64,000 bases of DNA from Raffaelea ambrosiae (taxonomy: Eukaryota; Ascomycota; Sordariomycetes; Ophiostomatales; Ophiostomataceae). The position numbers and the translations under genes are program-made. The notes beneath the pieces were generated by a model. It searched no databases and had not been told where the DNA came from. It was given only the letters and a program-made list of their open reading frames with translations. Below, one piece after another: positions 1-11,166 of this stretch. The stretch's first letter is position 1, and the number at the start of each line of letters is the position of its first letter. The stretch spans positions 391,021-455,020 of the forward strand of contig PCDI01000013.1 in NCBI GenBank assembly GCA_002778195.1, written 5' to 3'.

Positions 1-72
1 TGTTGTCTGTTTTTTTTGTGTTTGTTTTTGTTTTTTCTTGGGGGGGGGGGGGTTCTTGGCTTTCTCCCTTAC

Positions 73-419
73 AGTTTCGCAAACACCCCGTTGCACGCCG
101 CACACGCCCCGCTCGCCACGGCCAGGGCGATCCACTGGTTGCGCTGAAGGAGCGAGCCAGACAGAGACGACGGCGGCACGGTCCAGCTGCGCGCGACACC
201 TCGTCTCCCCGGGGGGCTGGCGGCAGACGACGACGACGACCCGCCCGCGGGGCCGAACCGTCCGTCGGCGTTTCCGGCGTGTCCGGCGTGTCCGGCGTTT
301 TCCGCGTTTTCCGCGTTTTCCGCTCCAGGGGAAGGGAGCGGGTCGTCGGGGGCCGTCTCGTCCGGCGGATGGCCCGCCATCAGCGGCGCCTCTTCCAGAG
401 AGTCGCGCGTGCCAACCAT
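73..419 (-). CDS. TMEM42: TMEM42-like EamA-type membrane protein, first exon only (partial)
   Basis: This is the first exon of a gene that continues off the left edge. The exon ends with WIALAVASGACAACNGVFAK and a split Leu codon, followed on the minus strand by a GTAAGG donor at 72-67. That hydrophobic segment matches my recollection of the first membrane helix of fungal TMEM42/EamA-like small transporters. Before it lies a hydrophilic tail of about 95 residues, including a short Ala-Glu-Asn/Gly-His repeat encoded by 9-nt units around 267-322. I prefer the ATG at 419 because it starts an acidic tail typical of cytosolic N-termini. An in-frame ATG at 563 would add 48 residues that look like untranslated leader. 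The family's function is not established. The intron beginning at 72 contains a run of 13 G (40-52). The family call is moderately sure and the start uncertain. Confidence 0.65.
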
Positions 420-3061
420 GACAGGGTGGGGGCAAGACGTCGTAACTAGTTGTTGGTTGGCGTAGGTCGTGGTGATGTTGGTGTGGTTGCCGCCGGCTGG
501 TTCGGCAAGGCCTGTTCCTGTGCGCTTCGTCCTTCTTCTTCCCGGGCCAATGGAGCGAGACACGGGTCCGAGGGGGGCGGGGGGCCGGGGCTTGGTTTGG
601 TGCAGAGCGTGGGGCGTGCGTAGCCGCCGCGGTCAACGATGCCTTCCCTTCTGGTGGACGGGTTGCTGGCGATGCGGAGGAGTTCCCCCCCTTTTTTTTT
701 TTCACTCAGCGGATCGTCTTCTGCTCGTCAGCCTGTGTCGTCATCCGCACCTGTTTCGATATGAGTTGTCCCGCGAGCAGGAAGAAGAAATGGGGGGGGG
801 CGGCGGATGGTGTTGGTGAAAGTCGAGAGGGCGAGAGGCGTCGGAAGAGTCGAAATGGCACAGGAAACGATGCGAGACCTAGAACACGTAGAACCGTGCG
901 CAAGACAGTTTGGCGGGGCGCTAGCCCAGTCTCCACTTCTTTTCCTGGTGGACCTCTTGACTATGCGAAAGCACGTGAGTTCGTGCCAGGATGCATCACA
1001 TTGGATTGACCTTTTTTTGAGAGCATTTGGCGTTCCATGTCTATTGAAACCCGAAAACCTGGGATATATTCCAATGCCTTGGACGACACCCGCTCTCCAA
1101 AGAGAGGTAGATTGGAGACCGGAATAGATGGCAGAGACATGATGTGATGCTGGGGTCCGGACGCATTCTGGAACTCTAGATGGGAAATCGCGTATGCTCG
1201 TGTTCAGATTCGAATCGGGTCAAAGATTTTGGGGGTAAAAGGCCTTCTGTAGAGGAGAAGCTTCCAATTTGGTTCTCACCGTCGACGTGTCGATTGTACC
1301 CGTCTTGGCGACGCGTTGGTTCTCCCCGATTCCCCCGCAGTATTTCTCCGTCCGTCTCACTTACACCCCTTTGGATTTTCCACCGTTTCGGACCAACTCT
1401 GCTGGCAACGCTCTTTTTTTTCCCTTCTTTTTCTTGGCTCTCGCATCCCATCGGTGACTCACACACAGATGGCCCGACTTGGTAAGTGAACACGAGGAAT
1501 GTACCGAATAGGAAATAGTTTTCTTACTCCGATCGCTGGTGATTAACCTCCGTGTATAAGTCGCGGGTGCGAGCGATAAGAAGAGAGAATACTGCGAGCA
1601 ATTCGACCAGTTGATTCGAAGATGGGCGCTCTGGACTGTCAGAGCTGCCACTGTCGTACACACGCAACGACGTTGGTGGCTGTCTTGCCCACCAGACATT
1701 CTTGGGGAACTCGATTATTAGGCTCCTTTTCGGCTCTGTAAGGAGTGTAGACGAAAAAAGCTGGAGTTAATAACACGCGATCCGATCACATGACTGCAAT
1801 GCCCAGACGTACTAGGTGCATTAGGAGCGAATCAGATTCATTGTTCGGGTTTTGGTTGACAAATCCAGCTCGTAAGTCCATGTGCTGCTTCTTTCTCCGA
1901 ACGACAACGTATTACGCCGTACGATGTATGACCTACCTACTAGGCGCCGGCCAATTTGGCCGTCAGCCAGGCATAGGCCTTGTCGGAATAATAGGCCTTG
2001 TTGAACCATAGGCCTTGTTGGAAGAATAGACCTCGTTGACAAAACCATGAGGATGTCGAGATGAGTCAGATAGAAATGAAGAAGAGAAAAGAAGGGAGAG
2101 AAAAAAAAAGTATACACCTCATCGAATTTTGCGCCATCCGCTGCAGCTTAGAATTGCTTTTCCATTCCCCTCCAGTTTCGACGTGTCTTTGCTGCCATAG
2201 CAAATGTGCTCGGGTAGATGGTCGGCCGTGTTGAGTAATCTGCTGAGGCTGGGCATGCGTGTCTTTTTTGATTTTTCAGCCTCTCAGGGCTTTGTATTAT
2301 GATTCTTACTGTTCTGTCTACTTCTGAACACCACTCGTCTTGGCCTGAGATTGACCCACACGTCGGTTCCATCTCTCTTCTTTGTCGCCAGATGGGGGCT
2401 CGAGCTGGGCCACGTACCTGTGTAATGCTCTCTGTGCATGGCGTGCGTGCAGTGCAGTGCACAGTGTATACCCTTATGAATCAAATGAATCATCCGTCCC
2501 GTTTAGGACGCCCCGGTTTTTGTTCCGGTAAAAGATTAACAAGCATAGTGGAAAGAATTCAGCGAGAAAAAAAAAACGTGCATGATAGTCCTCGCTTCAG
2601 GGGTACGCAGGCTGTAGGTCTGGTATTCTACGGCACACGTGCGGCGCTCGTGATTGGCGTGAGGACAACCCGTTTGTAAGACGGGGAATCGGGGAATCGG
2701 GCAAGTATGGACGAGACGAGCCGTTGCACGCAAAGGACATTCCGAACTGTTCGAGACGAAGCCTATAAAGAAGAGCCTCCCCCCAGCGTTTGTCTCGACA
2801 CAGCTGTCTTTGGAAAATGGAAGCCCTCCATCTTGTACAGGTAGACCCTGGATACGCATACAATCAACATTGGATCCGACTTATTGTGTTGTCTTTTTCA
2901 ACTGTCCCTATTTGTTGAGGAGCCCTATATACCCTCGTATTGAAACCACTTACACGCCAGCACAACCCGGCAAGAACCATTCGTCACTCCAGCCACACAT
3001 AGTTCCTATACACCATTTCTTCATTGATCGTCGGATCTTCACCACACCACACTCGCCTGCC
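420..3061. other. Intergenic region, 2.6 kb, no gene seen
   Basis: No open frame here has recognisable protein features. The stretch holds the promoter of the TMEM42-like gene on the left and of the MFS transporter on the right. There is a four-copy 17-18 nt repeat at 1973-2039. Possible TATA elements lie near 2762 (CTATAAAG) and 2927 (CTATATAC), the latter about 130 bp before the MFS start codon. Confidence 0.6.
1973..2039. repeat. Short tandem repeat, 4 copies of about 17 nt
   Basis: Four degenerate units begin with ATAGGCCTTGT or ATAGACCTCGT and follow each other without spacers. No gene overlaps them. Confidence 0.75.
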
Positions 3062-5272
3062 ATGGCGAGCATCTTCCGCGACACAGCCGTCGGTGCTGTC
3101 CTCCGCTATGTGACCAAGAACAAGGTCCTCCAATACCCAGAAGAGAAGCCCGACTTCCAACTGCCTGCAGCCTGGCAACAGGTTCTCGATGCCGACGACA
3201 GCGACGACGATGACGATGCCACTCTCCCGGACGCCGGGGAGCGTTCTGTCCTGGGTGGCCACGCCACCAACAACACATCGAGCCTGCCGATCACCGTGGA
3301 TCATGACGAGGAGAGCAACCCCACGACCGACGGCGTCCGCGCGGCGGCCGAAAGGAAGACCGCCCAACGGACGAACAACAACAGCAACAACAACAACAAC
3401 AACAACAACAACCACCATAACCAAGGCTCGGAGATCGAAGACGACCAGACGGTGACCAACGAGGACCACATAGCAGACGACGGCGACGACGACGGCGACA
3501 AGGCACACGACACGGCCGACGAAGACCCGTACCGCGGCAGCGCCATGGAGCGAATCGGAACCGCACACTCGACGGGTGCCGGTCCGGCCCTGGCCCGTCC
3601 GCAGGCCAGCCAGGCGGCGCGCACCCGGTCCCGCGAAGAGACGCGGCCGTACACGCAGGCGCGCCTGCAGGTCGACGAGGCGCACGACGCCGAGAAGCGC
3701 CAGCACGTCGACGAGGCCGTTGTGCCCCGGCGCGTCCGCATGGACGACAGAGACGACAGGGCCGACAGGGACGACACCACCACCGGTCGCGCGCGTCGGA
3801 GCGTCATCGTGGTCGACTGGTACAGCACGCGCGACCCGGCGAACCCGACCAACTGGAGCCGCGGGCGGCGCGGCGGCATCACGTTCCTGCTCTGCCTGTA
3901 CACGTTTGTGGTGTACACGTCGTCGGCGATCTACACGACGTCCGAGGCGGGCGTGGGGGCGACGTTTGGCGTGGACGCGACGCAGGCGGCGCTGGGGCTG
4001 GCGCTGTTTGTGCTGGGCTACGGCGTGGGCCCGCTGCTGTTCAGCCCGCTGACCGAGATCGCCGTGATCGGCCGCAACCCGGTGTACGCCGTGACCATGG
4101 TCCTGTTTGTGGCGGTGTCGCTGCCGACGGCGCTGGCGTACGGCGACCGGGCGGGCGGGCGCAGCAGCAGCAGCGGCGCCTTTGGCGGGCTGCTGGCGCT
4201 GCGCTTCCTGCAGGGCGTCTTCGGGTCGCCGTGTCTGGCGTCGGGCGCGGCCACCCTGGGCGACCTGTACGGGTCGCTCAGCCTGCCCTTTGCGCTGGTC
4301 GCCTGGGTCTCGGCCGCCTACTGCGGCCCCGCGCTCGGCCCGCTGCTGTCCGGGTTCAGCGTGCCCGCGCGCGGCTGGCGCTGGTCCCTGCTGGAGATCC
4401 TCTGGGCGGCCGCGCCCGTCGCGCTGCTCATGCTGCTGCTGCTGCCCGAGACGGCCGCCGAGACGATCCTGCTGCGCCGGGCCCAGCGCCTGCGCCGGGC
4501 CACGGGGTCGGCGCGGTTCCGCGCGCCGGCCGAGGTGCCCGCGCGGCGCGGCGGCACGCGCACGAACACGCGGTTCGCGGCCGTGCTGGCGGACGCGCTG
4601 ATCAAGCCGCTGGAGATCACGCTCAAGGACCCGGCGGTCCTGTTTGTGCAGCTCTACACGGCCATCATCTACGGCATCTACTACTCCTTCTTCGAGGCCT
4701 TCCCGCTGGTGTACCCGGCCCGGTACGGCCTGTCCGACGGGCAGGTCGGCCTCGTCTTCCTGTGCATGCTCGTGTCCAACGTGCTCGGCGCCGCCGTCTA
4801 CTGCAGCTACCTGTACTTCTGGCTCAACCCCCGCATCCGCGCCGCCGGCGCCTTCCCCGTCCACGAGCACCGGCTGGTGCCGGCGCTGTTCGCCGCCGTC
4901 GGCCCCACCGCGGGGCTCTTCCTCTTTGCCTGGACGAGCGACAGCGCGCCGCGGGTGCCGTGGATCGCGCCCACGATCGGCATCACCGTGTACGGCGCCA
5001 GCGTGTTCGTGGTGATGCAGTGCATCTTTGTGTACGTGCCGCTGAGCTACCCGCAGTACGCGGCCAGCCTGTTTGCCGGCAACGACTTTGTCCGGTCGGC
5101 GATGGCCTGCGGGTCGGTGCTGTTTGGGCGGCCGCTGTACCAGAACCTGGGCGTGGGCCGGGGCACGACGGTGCTGGCGGGCCTGTCGACGATTGGCATT
5201 GCGGGCATCTGGCTGCTGTATTTCTACGGCGCGCGGCTGCGGGCGATGAGCAAGTTTGCCGTGAGCAGCTAA
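3062..5272 (+). CDS. MFS transporter, DHA1 family (drug or polyamine:H+ antiporter type)
   Basis: This intronless gene encodes 736 residues. The N-terminal 250 residues are soluble and begin MASIFRDTAVG, then YPEEKPDFQLP, a stretch I associate with Flr1/Caf5-like fungal DHA1 transporters. They also contain an Asp run, an Asn run (about residues 105-119) and many charged residues. The membrane domain starts near residue 273 after DWYSTRDPANPTNWS. It shows SSAIYTTSEAG in the first helix and RFLQGVFGSPCLASGAA in the region of helix 4, followed by a basic central loop and six more hydrophobic segments. Such proteins export drugs, polyamines or other small molecules from the plasma membrane using the proton gradient. 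The longer frame reaching back to 2810 has no family support, so the ATG at 3062 is chosen. The substrate is unknown. A 897-codon antisense open frame across the gene is a composition artefact. Confidence 0.85.
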   Translation: MASIFRDTAVGAVLRYVTKNKVLQYPEEKPDFQLPAAWQQVLDADDSDDDDDATLPDAGERSVLGGHATNNTSSLPITVDHDEESNPTTDGVRAAAERKTAQRTNNNSNNNNNNNNNHHNQGSEIEDDQTVTNEDHIADDGDDDGDKAHDTADEDPYRGSAMERIGTAHSTGAGPALARPQASQAARTRSREETRPYTQARLQVDEAHDAEKRQHVDEAVVPRRVRMDDRDDRADRDDTTTGRARRSVIVVDWYSTRDPANPTNWSRGRRGGITFLLCLYTFVVYTSSAIYTTSEAGVGATFGVDATQAALGLALFVLGYGVGPLLFSPLTEIAVIGRNPVYAVTMVLFVAVSLPTALAYGDRAGGRSSSSGAFGGLLALRFLQGVFGSPCLASGAATLGDLYGSLSLPFALVAWVSAAYCGPALGPLLSGFSVPARGWRWSLLEILWAAAPVALLMLLLLPETAAETILLRRAQRLRRATGSARFRAPAEVPARRGGTRTNTRFAAVLADALIKPLEITLKDPAVLFVQLYTAIIYGIYYSFFEAFPLVYPARYGLSDGQVGLVFLCMLVSNVLGAAVYCSYLYFWLNPRIRAAGAFPVHEHRLVPALFAAVGPTAGLFLFAWTSDSAPRVPWIAPTIGITVYGASVFVVMQCIFVYVPLSYPQYAASLFAGNDFVRSAMACGSVLFGRPLYQNLGVGRGTTVLAGLSTIGIAGIWLLYFYGARLRAMSKFAVSS

Positions 5273-6066
5273 AGAGGAGGGTAGGGGGGTGAAAGGAGAG
5301 AGGGAAAAAAAGAAGGCAACGAAGAATGTCGTGCGGCAAAGGGGATGACTGACGAGTTTGTTGTTTGCTGGAGGAATTGTTCTTGGGTTTCTCCTCTCTT
5401 GTTTTCTTCTTTTGTTGTTCGCTTTGGATGGACGAATTGCCTGCATCAGTGGCAGGATGGGAAGCCACAGCTCATCGGTAAAAGGGGAGAGAAACGAACC
5501 ACGGCGGCCATGGAACCAAGCAGAGCAGTAGTAGAACTGGTCATGTGAGTTTCCTAGCATCAGCCTGCTTGTACATGTATTTGCGCTCCTGCTATATCGA
5601 ACATACTCTCCTATATTGATTACTTCTGGTGACTTGGTCTTGAGAGAGCAACAAAGGCCACCGTGGTGCCGGGCCATATCATTCCCAGGCCTTGGTTACC
5701 TGCCTTGGTGGCAAACAGGAATAGAAGACGAAAAAAGAAACCCGCCTAACATAATAAACCATATCGCTGCCTTCCCTTGGGCCTGTGGCCGGGTATAGAT
5801 GATAACAAGAAAAAGGGGAAAAATTGCAAAGAACAAGACGAAAACACAGTCAAGGTAAGAAGAAGAAAAAGAAAAAGAAAGAAAAAAAATCCAATGGAAA
5901 GAACACGAACACACAGTCAGGGTCGCACACACGCACACAGCACTGAACGCCCGCACGCCCGCACGCCCGGGACGTCGTGCGTGGGCCACCCCCCCAACCA
6001 AGACCGCCCGCAACGTGCTCCGCATCATCGCTCTTCTTCCCCGGACGAGTCCCACAGGTGCACCTC
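5273..6066. other. Convergent intergenic region, no gene seen
   Basis: This is 3' flanking sequence shared by the MFS transporter and the opposing Gln-rich gene. It holds purine-rich and poly-A-like tracts and nothing else recognisable. Confidence 0.6.
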
Positions 6067-6705
6067 CTAGGTCCCCTGCGCGTGCCGCATCATCTCGTAC
6101 ATGCTCTGCTCGTTCTGGTGCCCGTACGCACCACGCGTTTGGTGGTGGTGGTGGGGTGGCTGGGGTGGCTGCTGCTGCTGCTGCTGCTGCTGATAGCCGC
6201 CGCCGCCGCCGCCCGTCCCCATGTGATGCAGCGTCGTCGCTGCCGCGGTGGCCGACTGGTTGGCCCGGTGGAGAGGAGGCGCCTCCGTGGCCGGGCCATA
6301 GCCGCCGCCACCCGCGCCGCCCATCGCAGCCGCCGCCGCCGCCGCAGCGTTGCTGCGCGTACTGCGCGTGTTGACACCGCCGCCGCCGCCGTAGGCCAGA
6401 TGGCGATTGTCTCGCGGCGGCGCCTGGTTGTGGCCATAGCCCGCGGTCGACCAGTTCATCTGAGGGGCCGTGGTTTGCTGCTGCTGCTGTTGCCTCGCAT
6501 TGTTTGACAACTGCTGCTGCTGTTGCTGCCGCCGCTGCTGCTGCTGCTTCCGTTGCTGCATCAGCTGCATGTAGGCCAGGCCCGCGTTTGGCTGCTGCTG
6601 CAGCTGCGGCTGCCCCATGCCTACGCCGTGCATCGGATCCGTCGACAGCGCCGCCGGCACGGCGGGCATCTCGGCCGTCCGGGGGAGATTGTAGCCCGCC
6701 GCCAC

Positions 6706-6741
<36 letters not shown>

Positions 6742-7360
6742 CGTCGCGCCACCGTAGGCCTGGCTGGTGGTGGCCGGGTGGTGGCCCATGTCGGCGGGCG
6801 CCGGCCACGGCTCGCTGTTCATGGTCCGGTGGAAGTCCAAAAAGTGGTCGTGGCTGGTCGCCGACGGGTCCGCCCGGCGCCCGTACTCGTCCAGGTAGTT
6901 GTCAAACGCAAGCTGCGGATGGGTCGGGGCCTGGTGGCTCGTAGTAGGGGGGGTGTTGTGGTTATTGTTGTTGCTGTTGTTGTTGTTGCCGCTATTGTTG
7001 TGGCTGCTTCTGGTGTAGTCTCCGTACTGGTTGTAGCCACCACCCGACCCGGCACTCGTCGAGGCCACGCCCATGCTGGGCGCGTGCGAGTAGCTCTGGG
7101 TGCTCGGGCTCTGCTGGCTCTGGCTTCGGCCGTGCATCATGGCTTCGGCCATGGGAGGACTGGCGATCACGCCCGCAGCCGTCGTCGTCGGGTGCTGCTG
7201 TTGCTGTTGGTGAACCGTGGCGCCCGAGAAGCCGTACTGCTGGTTCATGGGCGAATTCGACGCGTTGCTCTGATAGTCGTTGTTGTATGTGTTTGCCATG
7301 CTGGTCGTTGCCTGTTGCTGTTGCTGTTGCTGATGCTGCTGCTGCTGCTGTTGCTGTTGA

Positions 7361-7395
<35 letters not shown>

Positions 7396-10024
7396 ATGCT
7401 GCTGCTGTTGCTGCTGATGCTGTTGCTGCTGCTGCTGCTGCTGCTGTTGTTGCTGCGCAGCTTCCTCGGCAGCGATGGCGGCTTTGGACTTTCTGCTGGC
7501 CCTGGGCTTTCTCGGAGCCTTGGCCTGCGGTGCGGGCAGTGTCTGTGGCGCCTGCTGCGATCCGGGCAAAGGCTGGACAGCAGGAGCGCCCAGAGCCGCC
7601 GTCGGCGGCTGGCTGGTGGCGGCGGCGCTCGGGCTCGGAGGATGCTGCCCCTGTGCGTCCCCGTTGCCCGGTCGGCTGTCGGCCAGCCGCCTGCGGTGCG
7701 CCGCCGCCGGCGCCCGCGGCTTGCGACCACCGACTTTGGCGGCGGCCGTGGTCATGGTCGCCGGCTCGACCGGTGCTGGCGGCGCGCCGGTGTCCGGCTG
7801 GTAGCTGTTGCTGTGTCCCCAGGAGGAGGAGGACGAGGACGACGCCGCCGCTGCCGCTGCCGCTACTGCTGCTGTTGCTGTTGCTGATGCTGATGCTGAT
7901 GCTGATGCTGTTGTCAGCGGCTGGGGCGTGACATAGTCGGCCGGCTGCAGGCCGTTGCTGGACGCGGTCACGATGCCGGCCTCGCTGGACCGGAGGCCGG
8001 GCAGAACCGTGCCGGCCGCCTGGGCCTGCCGGGCCTGGGCGGCACTGGGCCGGCGTCTTGCCGGCTGCCTCTGTGACTTGGGCGAGGTCGTGTTTGTGGT
8101 TGTGTTTGTGGTCGTGTTCGCGGTCGTGTTCGAGGCCGCGGCCGCCGCGGATGGCGCCGACGAGCCCGGCTGGCCGGCTATGACCGGCAGCGGGATGGGG
8201 CTCGTGGACGGCAGCGGTGCGGCTTGGGCGGCAGGGGGTGTGGCGGGTGCTTCTGCTGCTGCTGCTGCTGCTGCTGTAGGCGCCGCTGCCGGGTTGGGCG
8301 CGGGCGACTGCGTGCCGGCATGCGACCGCGACGGGACAATGGCCAGACGCTCTGCGCCGTACTGGGCCAGCAGCTCCAGCGACTCTCTCTGCAGCGACGG
8401 GGCCTGGTTGGCAAACGTGCAGAACTGCTCGTGCGTCAGCGTGGCCGGGTCGACCTGGCGGTCCGTCAGCAGCTTGACGGCCGTGTGCCTCCGGTACGTC
8501 GACACCTCGGCATCGGTGACCAGCTGGTAGGGTGCCGGCCGTGTCGTCGCCGTGCGGCCGTCGTGTCCGCGGCCCGCCGCGTGTGCTGCTGCTGCTGCTG
8601 CTGCGGATCCGGCGCCGACGGTCTGGCCGTCCTGCTGGGACGGTCCGGGCGGATGGGCCATGGGCGCCGTGGCCTGCATCGTGGACTGGTCGTGGTGGCC
8701 GGCTGCCGAGGCGGCCGCGTGGGCCTCCTGGAGCAGCTGCCAGTCGGGCCCGGCCGAGGGTCCGCGCTGCTCGGCCAGCGTGTCCATCATGGCGGCCGCG
8801 CTGTCGTGCCCGCCCGCCGGCGCGTCGTCGTTGAGATGCAGCAGCAGCGCCTCGGCCACGGCGCTGTCGTTCAGCCCCCCCTCCGCGACGAGCATGTCCG
8901 CCGCCATGGCCGCCGCGCTCGCCAGCCTCTCGGCGCCCATGATGCCCATGGCCTCCTGCTCCTGCGCCGCCGCCGCCGCCGCCGCCTTCTTGTTGCTGTT
9001 CCTCTTCCGGGGGTAGGACTTCCGCGGCTTCGTGCTGGGCTTCTTGGGCGTGCCGTCGGGATGTGTGCCGTCGGCCGTCGCCGGGTCGACATTCTCTGCG
9101 CCGTCCGCCGCGGCCGCCTCAGCCGCAGCACCAGCCGCACCAGCAGCAGCGGATGCACGCTTCGTCTTCTTCTTCTGGGGCGTGCCCTCGGCGCCGGCCG
9201 GGTCGTCGCGCGTCTTCTGGCGCTTGTTCGACGTGCCCGCGGTGGCCGTGGCGATGGGCAGGGGGGTGGGCGACCGAGGCGGCGGGATGAGCGCGACCAT
9301 CTCGCCGACGGTCTGGTGGAAGTTGGTGTGCTCGTACTTGAGCACGATGCATCGTCGGAAGCGCGAAAACGAGACGGCGACCGAGCCGCGGCAGTCAAAC
9401 GCCGGACGGGCTACGGAGTGGTCAGCAAGGTCAGCGATCCCATAAGGGGGCAGCAACGATCGCCCTCACAACATAGCGCCCCCCATACATACACAAGTTC
9501 ACCTGGTCCTGCATGTCGTCCGCGCTCGACCGGCCCACGACGTTCCGGCGCGGATGCGCCTGGCTCCAGCACTCCATCGAGTTCTTGCACGCGTACGTCA
9601 CCGTCCAGCCCTGCGGCGACTTGGCGGCCGACCGCGCCGACCACGAGCTGCCGTCCGCCTGGCGGATGTGCATGACTAGAAACGCCGCCACGGCCCGCTG
9701 CATGATCGGGTTGTCGTCGGGCTGGTGCACAACCACTTCGCGGACCGACGTGAGCCGGCTGCGCTCCGCGGGCAGGCTGTCGCCTCCGGCCGGACCCGGG
9801 GGCTGACCCAACGGCGCCGAGGGGTCGCTCACGGCCGGAGTGCCGCCCGCGTCGGCCGCCAGGTTCAGCACCACATCGGCGGGTAGGACAAACAACTCGG
9901 AAATGTGCTCGGCACGCGTGGCCGACGTCTTGGCCCGGACCAGCTGCGCGATGCTGGCCTTGATGTCGTCCACCGAGAAGCACTGCGGGTCGCCCGAGTC
10001 GGCCGCGCTGAGCAGCGCCTCCAT
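6067..10024 (-). CDS. Conserved-type fungal Gln/Ala-rich protein with a possible zinc-binding N-terminal domain
   Basis: Two exons (10024-9493 and 9410-6067) are joined across an 82-nt intron with a GTATGT donor, GCTGAC branch points and a TAG acceptor, giving 1291 residues. The best folded part is residues 90-215. It contains C146-x5-C152, C184, C198 and H205-x3-H209 with WTVTYACKNSMECW and EHTNFHQTV, a layout that vaguely recalls WRKY/FLYWCH-type zinc domains. A basic stretch (KKKTKR, then PRKSYPRKR) suggests nuclear import. A second compact segment has HEQFCTFANQAPSLQRESLE. The rest is low complexity, with a Gln/His run of about 45 residues near residue 830, Ala runs, Asn runs and a Gln-rich tail. 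I do not recognise a named gene. A role in transcription is a guess from composition and the basic motif. The splice model is well supported because it restores a continuous conserved-looking frame. Confidence 0.7.
7310..7455 (-). repeat. CAG/CAA/CAT array encoding a poly-Gln/His tract
   Basis: Mixed Gln codons with interspersed His codons form a run of roughly 45-48 residues inside the Gln-rich gene. Codon mixing suggests an older tract, not a pure recent expansion. Confidence 0.9.
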
Positions 10025-11166
10025 GCCGAGCGTCTGTTCTCCTCTCTCGCTTTCTTCGCCGTCCTCGAATGGAAAGGCTACGCGTAGATCTGTCGATGCT
10101 GTTGTCGTCCGTTGCCCTGTTGTCGCAAAGCATTTATCCTCGATGCTCGATCGCGGTATCCTGCGCGGCTGCCTCCCGACCAGGAAAAAAAAAAAAAAAA
10201 GAGAGAGAGACAGAGAGAGAGAAAACGAATGCCTCGGTGAGCCTCGAAGAGTGCTGCGCAGGACCAAGGGGCGCGGGGGAGGGGGGCGTCGAAGCTGGGC
10301 GGGACGCGGGCAAGAAGAGCGGATGAGGTCTGAAAATCGATCGCGCGGCCTCGCGGGGGCTTATTCGCTGCGGCTCTCGCCAGTTCGATCACTATATTCA
10401 CGTGACGCATTGTTTGTACAGCCCTGGAATGCTCCGTATTAACGTTTATTATCTGACCTCCTATGAGCCCCCTACCCACCCTGGCGGAGCAGCGTGCTTA
10501 GGCTGGAGGCGAACGGGCGCGTGTTTTTCCGCGCAGCCGGGCCTGCCTTGTCGCACGTCGCTTTCGTCGCAGCGGGCGGACGAAACGCCTGTAGACGAGC
10601 AAGCGCGGTCCGAGGGGAAGAGGGAGAGGGGGCGGTAGACGCGTACGAATAGAAACGCTCCCGAAGTCTCGGTCGTCTGTGTCGATGGTTCGACCGAACG
10701 GTGCGGTGCTGAGGAATGGCACCACAAGGTCGTTGGCGCCCGCGGGATGATCAGCGAGACAACGTCTTCGGCTCGTTTGCAGAGCCGGCGAGTGGAAGGC
10801 ACCCAGGCCGGCGAGCTAGAGCTTTCTGACCCTCCGGTGGCAGCGCACGTGCGTGGGACCGTGAGCGTGGGAGACGAGTAGCTTCGCGTTTTCCATGGCT
10901 GAGCGTATTCTAGAGCTTGCCTGTTGGGCCTCTTCGTCCAGCTTACCCCCCCAACCCCCCCCTGTGCGAGAATGCAGGAGTGGGCTCGTCACCATGTTAA
11001 GGCCTGCCTGCGGCAACGCGGCGGCCTGTGGTCTGGACCTGCACACGAAGCACAGCTACGTTCTGATCACTGTGGTCGACAACGGACAAGACTGACGGAT
11101 CAATGCGCCAGCTGCAGCTTTCCCTTGTTGGACACATGACGAACGTGAACGCTATAGACATTACTA
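10025..11166. other. Intergenic region, no gene seen
   Basis: This is the promoter of the Gln-rich gene (minus) and the 3' flank of the next minus-strand gene. It contains a GTCACGTG motif on the minus strand (10399-10406) and a purine-rich tract at 10184-10225. Confidence 0.6.
10399..10406 (-). promoter_or_regulatory. GTCACGTG E-box-like site
   Basis: The minus strand reads GTCACGTG about 375 bp upstream of the Gln-rich gene start. The same octamer occurs upstream of Ku70, bL36m and NMT. Cbf1-type bHLH factors bind RTCACRTG in yeast; function here is inferred. Confidence 0.4.

Noticed and set aside
2984..5677. A 897-codon open frame antisense to the MFS transporter
   Set aside because: It is Arg/Ala/Gly-rich throughout and has no family motif. 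It exists because GC-rich codon use leaves the opposite strand free of stops.
6523..7887. A 454-codon plus-strand frame over the Gln-rich gene (Leu and Arg runs)
   Set aside because: It is the complement of CAG/GCC repeats in the minus-strand gene. The minus-strand model has a proper intron and conserved-looking domains.
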